A stretch of DNA of 64,000 bases from Kutzneria buriramensis (GTDB lineage: Bacteria; Actinomycetota; Actinomycetes; Mycobacteriales; Pseudonocardiaceae): contig NZ_QUNO01000005.1 of assembly GCF_003387475.1 (NCBI RefSeq), positions 62,001 to 126,000 of the forward strand. The letters run 5' to 3'. Positions 52,796 through 61,851 of the stretch are shown piece by piece; the stretch's first letter is position 1; each line of letters begins with the position of its first letter. The notes below the pieces were generated by a model that searched no databases, was not told where the DNA came from, and was given only the letters and a program-made list of their open reading frames with translations. The position numbers and the translations under genes were made by a program.

Positions 52796-53227
52796 ATGTC
52801 CACACCGCTGTTCGAGGTGTCCGCCCCGATCTCCGCGCCCGCCGCGGAGGTCGCGCCGCGCGTGCTGCGGGTCGCGCCCGGGCCGGTCGGCCCGGACAAC
52901 GTCGGCATCATCGCCGCCGGCGAGGCGCGAGCCGGCCGGGTGGTGTCCGGCGGCCCGGACCGCTTCGACATCCACGCCGGCGGGCAGCACCTGCTCTATG
53001 TGGACGTCGACCGCGACACCAACACCATCGGCATCCAGGGCCACTGGTGGTACCGCGGCACGTACACGGTCGTGCCGGAGGCGACCGGTTCGCGGCTCGT
53101 GCACCGCGTGTACAACGTCGCCGAGCGGCTTCGCTGGGGCGTGCCGCTGGCAAACCGCATGTTCATCGGCTACCGCGCCCACCTCCAGGAGAGCGTCGAC
53201 GCCCTCGCCAAGGCCCTCTACTCCTGA
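52796..53227 (+). CDS. SRPBCC (START-like) domain protein
   Basis: 143 residues with the helix-grip pattern of SRPBCC proteins: an N-terminal strand FEVSAPISAPAAEVAPRVLRV, strands GGQHLLYVDVDRDTNTIGIQG, YTVVPEATGSRLVHRVYNV, and a long C-terminal helix. The family binds hydrophobic ligands, and many members are polyketide aromatases or unknown. CAGGAGG lies upstream of the ATG at 52796. It is probably co-transcribed with PadR. Confidence 0.85.
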   Translation: MSTPLFEVSAPISAPAAEVAPRVLRVAPGPVGPDNVGIIAAGEARAGRVVSGGPDRFDIHAGGQHLLYVDVDRDTNTIGIQGHWWYRGTYTVVPEATGSRLVHRVYNVAERLRWGVPLANRMFIGYRAHLQESVDALAKALYS

Positions 53228-53243
53228 CCGTACGATCGATGCC

Positions 53244-53375
53244 ATGCTGCCGATCCGGGACATCGAGGTCCGTTACGGCACATACGCGAACTGCGCCGGC
53301 GTCGCCCTGGCGGTGGTGGACCTCGAACCCGGCACAGCGGGGGTCGAGGTGGTCGATGAACGCCAATCCCTTTGA
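53244..53375 (+). CDS. Short hypothetical peptide
   Basis: A 43-residue frame, MLPIRDIEVRYGTYANCAGV and on to a stop. I do not recognise it. It is followed by an overlapping 26-residue frame (53356-53436) that continues in a plausible way (NPFDVNTHVDHQAGRLVAERL), so the two could be pieces of one small gene split by a frameshift. No ribosome site is evident. Low confidence. Confidence 0.3.
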   Translation: MLPIRDIEVRYGTYANCAGVALAVVDLEPGTAGVEVVDERQSL

Positions 53376-53436
53376 CGTCAACACACACGTCGATCACCAG
53401 GCGGGCCGGCTCGTCGCCGAGCGGCTGACCTCCTGA
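53356..53436 (+). CDS. Short hypothetical peptide, overlapping the previous one
   Basis: A 26-residue frame, overlapping the end of the 43-residue frame in a different phase. Both have the composition of coding DNA. They may represent one damaged small protein. No family is recognised. Confidence 0.25.
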   Translation: MNANPFDVNTHVDHQAGRLVAERLTS

Positions 53437-53466
53437 CCGTTGCGTCGGCAACGTCACATCGTGCTG

Positions 53467-54678
53467 TCAGGACCAGCGGACCGGCAGCTCGAACACGCCG
53501 TAGACGGCCATCTGGTGGCGGAACTCCAGCTGCTCGAAGGGAATCGCCAGCCGCAGGCCGGGCAGCCGCCGGAACAGGGTCTCGATCGCCACCTGCACCT
53601 CGACGCGGGCCAGGTAGTGGCCGAGGCAGTGGTGGATGCCGAAGCCGAACGTCAGGTGCCGCGGCGAGGGCCGGTCGACGTCGAGGCGGTCGGCGTCCGG
53701 GAAGGCGGCGTCGTCGCGGTTGGCCGACGGCAGCGCGACCAGCAGCCCCTCCCCCGCCTTGATCAGCTGCCCGCCGATCTCCACGTCTTCCTTCGCCGCA
53801 CGGGGCAGTCCATTGTGGACGACGGTGAGGTAGCGCAGGAGTTCCTCCACGGCGTTGGGAATCTTGGCGGGGTGGGCTGTCAGTTCGGCTAACTGGTCGG
53901 GGTGGCGCAGCAGCGCCAGCACGCTCAGGGCGGTCATGTGCGCGGTGGACTCGTGCCCGGCCACCAGGATCATCCGGGCCAGGTCGGCGATCTCCTGCTG
54001 GGTGATGGCCCCGTTGCGGTACTGCTCCACCACCAGCCGGCTCACCAGGTCGTCGCCGGGCTCGGCGTCCTTGGCGGCGACGAGTCGCATCATGTACTCG
54101 GACAGCTCCTGGTTGGCCGCCTTGACGCCCTCCTCGGAGGTACGGCGATCGGCCACCCGCAGCGTGCGCTGCTGGAAGAAGCCGTGGTCCTCGTACGGCA
54201 CGCCCAGCAGCAGGCAGATCACCATGGACGGCAACGGAATCGCGAACGTCTTGACGAGGTCGCCGGGCTCGCCGCCGGCGATCAGGTCGTCCACGAGACC
54301 GTCGACCAGCCGCTGCACCGACGGCCGCAGCAGCTCCATGCGGCGGGCCATGAAGTCCTTGTTGAGCATGCGCCGCAGGCGGCCGTGCTGCGGGTCGTCG
54401 TCACGGATCATCAGCTGCCGGAACCGGAGATTCGCCTTGACCGCCGGCGTGATGAACGGGAAGCCGGGAGTGTGCGGGTCCGCGCTGAACCGCTCGTCGG
54501 TCAGCACCGCCTGCGCGTCGGCGTAACGGGTGATCAGCCAGGGCTCGGTGCCGTCCCAGAGCTTCACCTTGCCGACCGGATCCTGTTCGCGCCTTACCGA
54601 GAACGTCACCGGCGGGTCGAAGGTGTGGCTCGCCCGCGCCATCGGGTAGTCGGCGACAACGTCTTTGGGCAAGCTCAC
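53467..54678 (-). CDS. Cytochrome P450
   Basis: About 403 residues, the size of soluble actinomycete P450s. The I-helix oxygen groove is LVAGHESTAHM, the K-helix EELLRYL, and the heme ligand Cys lies in FGFGIHHCLGHYLAR. It hydroxylates or epoxidises a small-molecule substrate, presumably the PKS product. The GTG at 54678 overlaps the acyl-CoA dehydrogenase stop as GTGA, so the two are coupled. Ferredoxin and reductase are not encoded here and must be supplied from elsewhere. Confidence 0.93.
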   Translation of the reverse strand: MSLPKDVVADYPMARASHTFDPPVTFSVRREQDPVGKVKLWDGTEPWLITRYADAQAVLTDERFSADPHTPGFPFITPAVKANLRFRQLMIRDDDPQHGRLRRMLNKDFMARRMELLRPSVQRLVDGLVDDLIAGGEPGDLVKTFAIPLPSMVICLLLGVPYEDHGFFQQRTLRVADRRTSEEGVKAANQELSEYMMRLVAAKDAEPGDDLVSRLVVEQYRNGAITQQEIADLARMILVAGHESTAHMTALSVLALLRHPDQLAELTAHPAKIPNAVEELLRYLTVVHNGLPRAAKEDVEIGGQLIKAGEGLLVALPSANRDDAAFPDADRLDVDRPSPRHLTFGFGIHHCLGHYLARVEVQVAIETLFRRLPGLRLAIPFEQLEFRHQMAVYGVFELPVRWS

Positions 54679-55847
54679 GACGCCGCCCGCAGCAGGTCGG
54701 CCAGCTTCTCCCGCATGATGATGTTGGTGCCGTCGGAGTGCAGCCAGATCGCCGCGTCCCGCAACAACTTCTCGATCCCGTTCTCCCGCATCACGCCCGC
54801 GCCGCCCCACAGCTCCATGGCCCGCCGCGCCGAGTCGAAGGTGCGCTCGGACACCAGCAGCTTCGGGACGATGCTCAGCGCCGGGTCGTAGCCCTCGGTG
54901 CGGGTCGCCTCACTGGCCGCCCGCAGCACATACGTCCGGGAGGCGTCCACGTTGACGTACATGTCGGCCAGGTAGGAGCCGACCGCCTGGTGCTCGATGA
55001 TCGGCTTTCCGCCCTGAATCCTGCTGCGGCAGAACGAAAGCGTGCGGTCGAAGCATTCGCGGGCGATGCCCAGCGCGCACGCGGCGGCGTAGGTGTTGCC
55101 GGCGCGCATGGCCGAGATCGCGTCCTGGCGGGCGGTGTCCGGTGTGCCGAGCACATCGGAATCGGGCACGAACACGTCGTCGTAGAAGATCTCCGAGTTG
55201 TTGGCGGTACGCTCGCCGCACTTGTCGTGCACCTGGCCGATGCGCAGGCCCTCGGTGCCGGCCGGCACGATGAAGCCGGTGATGCCCTGGTCACCGGTGC
55301 GCGCGTAGGCCAGGATGATCTCGGCGCGGTTGGCGTTGGAGATGTAGTGCTTGACACCGTTGATCACGTACCCGCCGTCGACCCGCTCGGCCCGGGTGCG
55401 CAGGCCGCCGTTCGGGCCGGTGTAGGGCAGGAAGTTGTCCGAGCCGGCGGCCGGCTCGGTGACCGAGGCGGCGAACAGGCCGCGCGGGTTGGCCGCAAGC
55501 CGGGACAGGTGGCGTTCGCGCTGGTCGGGCGTGGCCATGGCGTGGAACACCTGCGCGATCTTCCAGTGCACGCCCAGCACCACGCCGATGCCCAGGTCCG
55601 CCGCGGCGATCTCCTCCAGCACGGTCACATTGGTGACGTGGTCGGTCCCGCTGCCGCCGAACTCCGCGGGCAGCGGGGCCTGGCGCAGGCCGTAGGCATC
55701 GGCCAGCTCGATGATGTCCCACGACCAGGCGTCGCGCGGATCGGGCTGCGCGTCGAGGTCGGCGGCGACCGGCCGGACCACCTTCGCGGCGAACTCCCGC
55801 GCGGTGTCACGCCACCTGAGCGCCTCGGGTCCGAGGCTGAAGTCCAC
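54675..55847 (-). CDS. Acyl-CoA (or acyl-ACP) dehydrogenase with altered catalytic site
   Basis: 390 residues with the three-domain acyl-CoA dehydrogenase fold: LFAASVTEPAAGSDN (FAD/substrate region), NGVKHYISNANRAEI, and the C-terminal helical domain ending REKLADLLRAA. Where typical enzymes have the catalytic Glu in 'YEGTSQ', this protein reads HSDGTNI, with Asp in that position. It may oxidise an ACP-bound intermediate, as FkbI-like enzymes do for extender units. The GTG at 55847 follows GGAGG. It is coupled to the PKS gene upstream (14-base gap) and P450 downstream. Confidence 0.88.
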   Translation of the reverse strand: MDFSLGPEALRWRDTAREFAAKVVRPVAADLDAQPDPRDAWSWDIIELADAYGLRQAPLPAEFGGSGTDHVTNVTVLEEIAAADLGIGVVLGVHWKIAQVFHAMATPDQRERHLSRLAANPRGLFAASVTEPAAGSDNFLPYTGPNGGLRTRAERVDGGYVINGVKHYISNANRAEIILAYARTGDQGITGFIVPAGTEGLRIGQVHDKCGERTANNSEIFYDDVFVPDSDVLGTPDTARQDAISAMRAGNTYAAACALGIARECFDRTLSFCRSRIQGGKPIIEHQAVGSYLADMYVNVDASRTYVLRAASEATRTEGYDPALSIVPKLLVSERTFDSARRAMELWGGAGVMRENGIEKLLRDAAIWLHSDGTNIIMREKLADLLRAAS

Positions 55848-55861
55848 TGTGTACCTCCGGT

Positions 55862-58800
55862 TCAGTTCACGAGCGCGGCGCGCACCGCGCCGGCGAGCCC
55901 GCGAAGCGTTGTGTCGCCGACGAAGTCGGCGATCGGGAGCGCCGTTCCCAGCGCCTGATTGACCCGCGTCCGCAGCCGGGACGCCATCAGCGAGTCGAGC
56001 CCGATCGCGCGGAGCGGGCGGTCGAGCGGCACCGAACCGGCGCGCATGCCCAGCGACTCGGCGACCTGTGCGGCCAGAAGACCCACGGTGTCCGAGGGGG
56101 CGTCCGGCAGCGGCGGACCGGCCGGAGCCGGCGCGGCCGGCAGCGCCGTTCCAATCCCGAGCGTGAACCTCAGGCGCAGCCCGGGAATCTCCGCCACGGT
56201 CCGCCCCTCGGCGTCGACCAGGCTGGCGTTCCCGGGCAGCTCGATCACGTTCTCGGGCGCGGCCGTCGGTGCCGCGAACCAGAAGTTCGCCCGCTGCCAC
56301 GGATACCGCGGCAGCCGCACGCACCGCGTGCCGGCCGGGAACACGCGGTCCCACTCCGCCTCGACGCCGTGCGTGTACAGCGCGCCCAGCCCACGAGCCA
56401 GCGACTCCAGCTCGGACTCGTTGCGATACAAGGACGGCACCACGCGAACGCCCGATCCGAGCAGGGCCGTGCGCAGCACCGGATGAGGGCTGATCTCGAT
56501 GAACACGGCGTCGCCCGTGGCCCGGACCGCCGACGCCAGCCGCACCGGATCGCGGAGGTTGCGTACCCAGTACGCCGCATCGAGCCCGGCGCCGTCCACC
56601 ACCTCGTCGAGCACCGTCGAGTGGATGGGCACCGAGCCGGCTTGGGGCTTCACGTCGGCGAGTTCGGCCAGCAGCGGCTCGCGCAGCGGGTCGATCTGCG
56701 GGCTGTGTGAGGCGAACGTGACGTCGACCAGGCGACAGAACACGCCCTGCCGGTCCAAAGTCTCCTGGATTTCGCGAAGTGCCTCGGGATCACCGGACAG
56801 CACCGTGGAGTGCGGGCTGTTCAGCGCCGCGATCGCGACACGGTCGATGTACGGTCCGATCACCTCGGCGGCCTCGGCCTCGGACAGTTCGGCGGTGGCC
56901 ATGCCGCCCTGGCCGGCGATCTGCTTGCACAGGCGGCTGCGTCGGCAGATCACCGCCGCCGCGTCGGCCAGGCTCAGCGCCCCGGCCACGTACGCCGCCG
57001 CCGACTCGCCCATGCTGTGTCCGATCACGACGTCCGGCTCGATGCCCCAGTGCCGCCACTGGGCGGCGATCGACACCTCCATCGCCCACAGCACCGGCTG
57101 GATCCGGTCCAGCTCGGTCAGCCAGCCGGTGTCCTCGCCGAGCAGCAGCTCGATCACCGACCACCCGGCCTCGGCCCGCACGGCCTCGTCGCAGGCGGCC
57201 AGCTGGTCGGCGAAGACAGGGGAGTTCGCCAGCAGCTCGCGGCCCATGCCGGCCCACTGCGAGCCCTGGCCGGGAAAGACGAACGCGATCCGCGGCCGGT
57301 CGGCGGGCGTCGCGTCGGTCGCCGGGAGCGGGCTGTCCAGCTGCTCGGCGAGGTCCTGGCGGCTGCCGCCGCCCACGGCCAGCCGGTACTCCTGCGGCTG
57401 CCGGTGCTTCGCCGCCGTGGCACAGATGTCGGCCAGGTTGTCCAGGCCCTCTCCCCGCAGGTAGTCCACATAGGACTTGCGGAGCTGGTCGAGCGCCGGC
57501 TCGGTGGCGGCCGACAGCACCAGCGGCAGCGGCCCGGCGGGCTCGACCGAACACGGCCCCTCGACGTGTTCGGTGAGCACGACGTGCGCGTTGGCGCCGG
57601 AGATGCCGAACGAGCTGACGCCGGCGACCGCGGCTCGGCCCCGATCGGGCAGCGCCGTGGTCTCCGTCGCAATGGCGACGTTCAGCTCCTCGAACGGGAT
57701 CGCCGGGTTGGGGCGGTCCAGGTGCAGGCTCGGCGGCACGATCCGGTGTCGCAGCACCAGCGCCGCCTTGATCAGGCCGGCCAGGCCGGCGGCCGCCTCG
57801 GCGTGGGCGATGTTGGTCTTCACGGAGCCGACCAGCAGCGGCCGGCCGGCCGGCCGCCCGGCGCCGAGGATCGCGCCCAGGGCGCCGAGTTCCACAGGGT
57901 CGCCGACGGAGGTGCCGGTGCCGTGCGCCTCGACGTAGTCCACGGAGGCCGGGTCGATGCCGGCGTCCACGTAGGCGGCGCGCAGCATCTCCTCCTGGCC
58001 GCTGAGCGCGGGCGTCATCAGGTAGCCGCTCCCCCGGCCGTCGCCGGTGACGCTGCTGCCGCGAATCACCGCGTACACCGGGTTTCCGTCGGCGAGCGCG
58101 GCCGGCAGCGGCTTGAGCGCGATTACCGCGACGCCCTCGCCGCGCACGTAGCCGTCGCCGCCGGCGTCGCCGAACTTGCAGCGGCCGTCCGGCGACAACA
58201 CGCCGCCCTGGGACAGCGCCACCGTCTCGTGCGGCTGGAGGATCATGTTGACGCCGCCGACCAGCGCGAACTCGGACTCGCCGAGGCGCAGGCTCTGCAC
58301 GGCGAGGTGCACCGCCACCAGCGACGACGAGCAGGCGGTGTCCAGCGAGACGCTCGGGCCGCGCAGGTCGAGGAAGAACGAGAGCCGGCCGGGCAGCGCC
58401 GCGCGGGTGCCGGAGTTCACGCCGGAGTGGATGTCGAGGACGCCGGCCCGGCTCAGCAGGTCCCAGTAGTTGCTCATGGCCTGGCCGACGTAGACGCCGG
58501 TGCGGCTGCCGGCCAGGTCGCGCGGCCGGATGCCGGCGTCCTCGATCGCCTCCCAGGCCGTCTCCAGCAGCAGCCGCTGCTGCGGGTCCATGGTTTCCGC
58601 CTCGCGCGGGGAGATCCCGAAGAACGCGGCGTCGAATCCCCTGACGTCGTCGAGGAAGCCGCCCCGGCGCGTCGCGGTCTTGCCGGGTGTGCCGGCCTCC
58701 GGGTGGTAGACCGCCTCCACGTCGTAGCGGTCCGGCGGCACCTCGCCGACCTGGTCGCGGCCGTCGCGGACCAGCCGCCACAGCTCGTCCGGCCCGGCCG

Positions 58801-58876
58801 CGCCCGGATACCGGCAGCCGATCCCCACCACGGCGACGGGCACGCGCGGGGTAAGCGCTTTCCCGTGATCAGTCAC
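55862..58876 (-). CDS. Type I polyketide synthase, single module KS-AT-ACP
   Basis: 1004 residues. Ketosynthase (about 12-435): Cys182 in DTACSSS, His318 in EAHGTGT and His358 in KTNIAHAE. Acyltransferase (about 530-850): Ser621 in GHSMGES, with FASH at 721-724, closer to the YASH of methylmalonyl- than the HAFH of malonyl-specific domains. ACP (about 928-1000): Ser962 in GLDSLMAS. There is no KR, DH, ER or thioesterase, so it works iteratively or with partners, or makes a short unreduced unit. The GTG at 58876 follows GGGGGAG. It leads the minus-strand PKS, dehydrogenase and P450 operon. Confidence 0.95.
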   Translation of the reverse strand: MTDHGKALTPRVPVAVVGIGCRYPGAAGPDELWRLVRDGRDQVGEVPPDRYDVEAVYHPEAGTPGKTATRRGGFLDDVRGFDAAFFGISPREAETMDPQQRLLLETAWEAIEDAGIRPRDLAGSRTGVYVGQAMSNYWDLLSRAGVLDIHSGVNSGTRAALPGRLSFFLDLRGPSVSLDTACSSSLVAVHLAVQSLRLGESEFALVGGVNMILQPHETVALSQGGVLSPDGRCKFGDAGGDGYVRGEGVAVIALKPLPAALADGNPVYAVIRGSSVTGDGRGSGYLMTPALSGQEEMLRAAYVDAGIDPASVDYVEAHGTGTSVGDPVELGALGAILGAGRPAGRPLLVGSVKTNIAHAEAAAGLAGLIKAALVLRHRIVPPSLHLDRPNPAIPFEELNVAIATETTALPDRGRAAVAGVSSFGISGANAHVVLTEHVEGPCSVEPAGPLPLVLSAATEPALDQLRKSYVDYLRGEGLDNLADICATAAKHRQPQEYRLAVGGGSRQDLAEQLDSPLPATDATPADRPRIAFVFPGQGSQWAGMGRELLANSPVFADQLAACDEAVRAEAGWSVIELLLGEDTGWLTELDRIQPVLWAMEVSIAAQWRHWGIEPDVVIGHSMGESAAAYVAGALSLADAAAVICRRSRLCKQIAGQGGMATAELSEAEAAEVIGPYIDRVAIAALNSPHSTVLSGDPEALREIQETLDRQGVFCRLVDVTFASHSPQIDPLREPLLAELADVKPQAGSVPIHSTVLDEVVDGAGLDAAYWVRNLRDPVRLASAVRATGDAVFIEISPHPVLRTALLGSGVRVVPSLYRNESELESLARGLGALYTHGVEAEWDRVFPAGTRCVRLPRYPWQRANFWFAAPTAAPENVIELPGNASLVDAEGRTVAEIPGLRLRFTLGIGTALPAAPAPAGPPLPDAPSDTVGLLAAQVAESLGMRAGSVPLDRPLRAIGLDSLMASRLRTRVNQALGTALPIADFVGDTTLRGLAGAVRAALVN

Positions 58877-59027
58877 ATCTCCCCCAGTGCCGGTGAATGT
58901 ACCGCCGACGATAACTCACATGGCGGCGCGTTCCGTGTCGCCTGTTATCTTCCCGACAGGCCGGATCGCCATTTATGAATCGCGTCACCGGCAATTCATC
59001 TGTCCGTCACCGTCGAATAGAGGAGCA

Positions 59028-59486
59028 ATGTCGAATTCGCAAGTGGTCGATCGGCTACTCATCACCGAAACCGTCACGCGGATGGGTCGGCACATCGACC
59101 GCGCCGATTGGCCCGCGCTGGCCGAGGTGCTGGCGCCGGAGATCGCCCTGGACTACTCCTCGCTCTACGGCGGCGCGCCGCACCGGGTCAGCCGGGACGA
59201 GCTCGTCGGCCGGATGACCCGGTTCGTCGCCGCGCTGGACATGGTCCAGCACCTGATCCTGGGCGTGCTGGCCACGGTGGACGGCGACAAGGCGATCGCC
59301 GCCGCCAACGTCGTCGCCGTGCACCGCAAGGCCACGCACCTGGGCAATCCGCTCTGGACGGTGGCCGGGACCTACGACTTCGGGCTGGTCCGGACGGGTG
59401 ACGGCTGGCAGATCGACGCCCTGCGGCTGACGGTGTTGTGGGCCGACGGCAATCAGCACCTGCGCCCCGCGCCGCCCAGTTCGTGA
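59028..59486 (+). CDS. SnoaL-like protein (NTF2 superfamily)
   Basis: 152 residues of the SnoaL_4-like type: an N-terminal helix pair DRLLITETVTRMGRHIDRADW, then LAPEIALDYSSLYGG, VQHLILGVLATVDGDKAI and WQIDALRLTVLWADGN strands. Members are dehydratases, isomerases and cyclases, including ones acting on ring-hydroxylated compounds. GAGGAG upstream supports the ATG at 59028. It is divergent from the PKS gene, and its product probably modifies the same intermediate. Confidence 0.82.
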   Translation: MSNSQVVDRLLITETVTRMGRHIDRADWPALAEVLAPEIALDYSSLYGGAPHRVSRDELVGRMTRFVAALDMVQHLILGVLATVDGDKAIAAANVVAVHRKATHLGNPLWTVAGTYDFGLVRTGDGWQIDALRLTVLWADGNQHLRPAPPSS

Positions 59487-59526
59487 CCGCGCACCAACCA
59501 ACCAACCACCAGCAGCCACCCGCTGG

Positions 59527-60711
59527 TCACCAAGTCACCGGCAGCGCCCTCAGCCCCCGCACCAACATGCCCGTTTTCCAGGGCAACTCCTCCTCCGGCA
59601 CCGCCAGCCGAACCGTCGGCAGCCGGCGCAGCAGGGTTCCGATCGCCACCTGGAGCTCGATCCGCGCGAGCTGCGCGGCGATGCAGAAGTGCACGCCGTG
59701 ACCGAAGGCCAGGTGCGGGTTGCGGCCGCGCGTGACGTCCAGCCGCTCCGGGTCGTCGAAGACCAGTTCATCCCGGTTGGCCGACGCCAGCTGCGGCAGC
59801 ACGGTCTCGCCCTTGCGCACCAGCACGTCACCGATCCGGATGTCCTCCAGCGCGACTCTCGGCCCGCCGGCGGAGGTCTGGATCGGCACGTACCGCAGCA
59901 TCTCCTCGACCGCCGACGGCACCAGGCCGGGGTCAGCCAGCAGCAGCTCGCGCTGGTCGGCCCTGGTCAGCAGGGTGTGCGCGAAGTTGCCGATCTGGTT
60001 GGCGGTCGACTCGTGCCCGGCGACCAGCAGCGTCACGCCGAAGTTGACCAGCTCGTCGCGTTCCAGCTCCGCCCCTTCGTGATCGACTTGGGCGAGCACG
60101 CCGAGCAGGTCGTCGGTCGGCTCGACCCGCCTGACGTCCACCAGCTCGGCGAGGTAGGCCTTGAGCGCCGCGCCGGCGGCCTCGATCTCCTCGGCCGGAT
60201 ACGCGGTGATCGACACCACCCGCTCCGACCAGGCGCGAAAGCGATTGCGGTCCTCGAACGGCACGCCCAGCAGCTCGCAGATCACGGTGATCGGCAGCGG
60301 CAGGGCCAGCCCCTCGATCAGCTCGGCCGGCGGGCCGGCGTCGATCAGCCGGTCCAGCAGGTCGTCGACGATGGCCTGCACGCGCGGGCGGAACTCGTCC
60401 ATGCGACGGCTGGTGAACGCCCGGGCCGCGAGCCGGCGCAGGCGGGTGTGCTCGGGCGGGTCCATGGTCAGGATGGTCTTGGCGCGGGCGATCACCGGCT
60501 GCGGCCGCGGAACGTCCGCGCCGAGCACCGCCGCCCGGCTGAACCGCGGGTCGCCGAGGATGGCCCGGACGGTCTCGTGGCCGATCGCCAGCCAGCCGTC
60601 GCCGCCGTAGGGCAGTTCGACCCGCAGCAGCGGATCGGTCCGGCGGAGGTCCCGGAATTCGGGGTCGAGGTCGAGGCGGTGGGCGGCGCGGAACGGAAAA
60701 GGCCGTGTCAT
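59527..60711 (-). CDS. Cytochrome P450 (second)
   Basis: 394 residues. I-helix LLVAGHESTANQ, K-helix EEMLRYV and heme-binding Cys in FGHGVHFCIAAQLAR. The residues after the ligand Cys are IAA where most P450s have LG, a change seen in some biosynthetic P450s that perform unusual chemistry. It is transcribed separately from the first P450, convergent with the SnoaL-like gene and downstream of the patatin gene. The product of the cluster therefore sees two oxidations. Confidence 0.93.
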   Translation of the reverse strand: MTRPFPFRAAHRLDLDPEFRDLRRTDPLLRVELPYGGDGWLAIGHETVRAILGDPRFSRAAVLGADVPRPQPVIARAKTILTMDPPEHTRLRRLAARAFTSRRMDEFRPRVQAIVDDLLDRLIDAGPPAELIEGLALPLPITVICELLGVPFEDRNRFRAWSERVVSITAYPAEEIEAAGAALKAYLAELVDVRRVEPTDDLLGVLAQVDHEGAELERDELVNFGVTLLVAGHESTANQIGNFAHTLLTRADQRELLLADPGLVPSAVEEMLRYVPIQTSAGGPRVALEDIRIGDVLVRKGETVLPQLASANRDELVFDDPERLDVTRGRNPHLAFGHGVHFCIAAQLARIELQVAIGTLLRRLPTVRLAVPEEELPWKTGMLVRGLRALPVTW

Positions 60712-60731
60712 GGCGCCGAGTACATCGGCGC

Positions 60732-60754
60732 GTCGAATTTCCCGTCAATTCGAC
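60732..60754. terminator. Small hairpin between patatin and P450 genes
   Basis: GTCGAATT (60732-60739) pairs exactly with AATTCGAC (60747-60754) around a 7-base loop, just upstream of the P450 start and just after the patatin stop. It could be a weak terminator or a regulator site. Confidence 0.4.
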
Positions 60755-60764
60755 TTTCGATACA

Positions 60765-61664
60765 TCAGGTCGCGGTGGGGACCGGTCCGGCCGGCGCGCC
60801 GTAGAGGCCGGGACCGGTGACGGCGAGCTCCTCGAGGAATTCCGTGGACGCTCGATAGGAGGACTCGATGAGTTCCGCGGTGTGGCCGAAATCGAGCGGC
60901 GTCACCGCCTGCACCGGCGCGCCCGGCAGGTAGACCACGGGCACCTCGGCGGCGGCGAGATCGGCCTCCAGCACGGCCTGGTTGCGCATGCCCAGCGTGG
61001 CCCAGAACAACAGCGTCTCCGCGAGCGTGCCGGGGACCTCCGGCAGGTGCCCCGGGAACGTGCAGTCCAGCACCACCAACGACTTCGCACCCATCGCGAG
61101 CGCCTGCCGGATCGGCACGTTGGCCAGCACGCCGCCGTCGTAGAGCACCTTGTCCTCGCGGTGCACCGGCGGGTAGATGCCCGGGATCGCCGCCGACGCC
61201 ACGATCGCCGGCACGAGCTCACCGGACGTCATCAGCACCGGCAGCCCGGTCACGGCGTCCACCGCGACGGCCCCGAACGGCAGCGCCAGCTCGGCGAAGT
61301 CCGTCGCGCCGTTCAGGCCTTCGGTCAGCACCTCGACCAAACCGGTGTTGGGGAACAGGTACGTCCGCTCGCGGCGCAGGGTGCGCAGCTGCGCCAGCGG
61401 CCCGCCGGGGAACACCCGCGCCCGGGTCATGCCGGCCCACATCTCGGTCAGCCGGTCGGCGGCGTGCCCGGGGTCCAGCGCGACGAGCGAGCCGTTGACC
61501 GAGCCGACGGACGTGCCGGTGACCAGGTCGGGCGCGATGCCCCGGTCGGCGAGCGCGCGCAGCATGCCGACCTGGATCGCGCCCAGGCTGCCGCCGCCCC
61601 CGAGCACGAAGGCGACCGGGCCGGGCAAGGAGATGGGGTCCACGGCCGCATCGTGCCAGCTCAC
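60765..61664 (-). CDS. Patatin-like phospholipase
   Basis: 299 residues with the patatin catalytic dyad fold: oxyanion GGGGSLGAIQVGML near the start, nucleophile Ser in GTSVGS, and the DGG Asp in VLYDGGVLANVP. It should hydrolyse lipid acyl esters. In this neighbourhood it might release or trim an acyl group, but patatins are common single genes, so a link to the PKS cluster is not proved. GTG codons at 61664 and 61643 are both possible starts. Confidence 0.88.
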   Translation of the reverse strand: MSWHDAAVDPISLPGPVAFVLGGGGSLGAIQVGMLRALADRGIAPDLVTGTSVGSVNGSLVALDPGHAADRLTEMWAGMTRARVFPGGPLAQLRTLRRERTYLFPNTGLVEVLTEGLNGATDFAELALPFGAVAVDAVTGLPVLMTSGELVPAIVASAAIPGIYPPVHREDKVLYDGGVLANVPIRQALAMGAKSLVVLDCTFPGHLPEVPGTLAETLLFWATLGMRNQAVLEADLAAAEVPVVYLPGAPVQAVTPLDFGHTAELIESSYRASTEFLEELAVTGPGLYGAPAGPVPTAT

Positions 61665-61851
61665 CCGCTCGGCCGCCGGGAAGACCCGGACAGCGCCCTA
61701 ACTGGCCGTTGACGAGCACGTATCCGGTCTGTAACGCTGTGAGACCTGTCACGCAAAAACTGAACAGACTGCCGTCAATTCTTCACACTGTGGTGGAAGA
61801 ACCCGGCCTCCTCGCCTTCCCCTGCACTTCGGACGAGAGGTAGACCAGTCG

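Noticed and set aside
56810-58978. Long plus-strand frame opposite the PKS gene
   Set aside because: Antisense to an intact KS-AT-ACP protein; low-complexity composition only.
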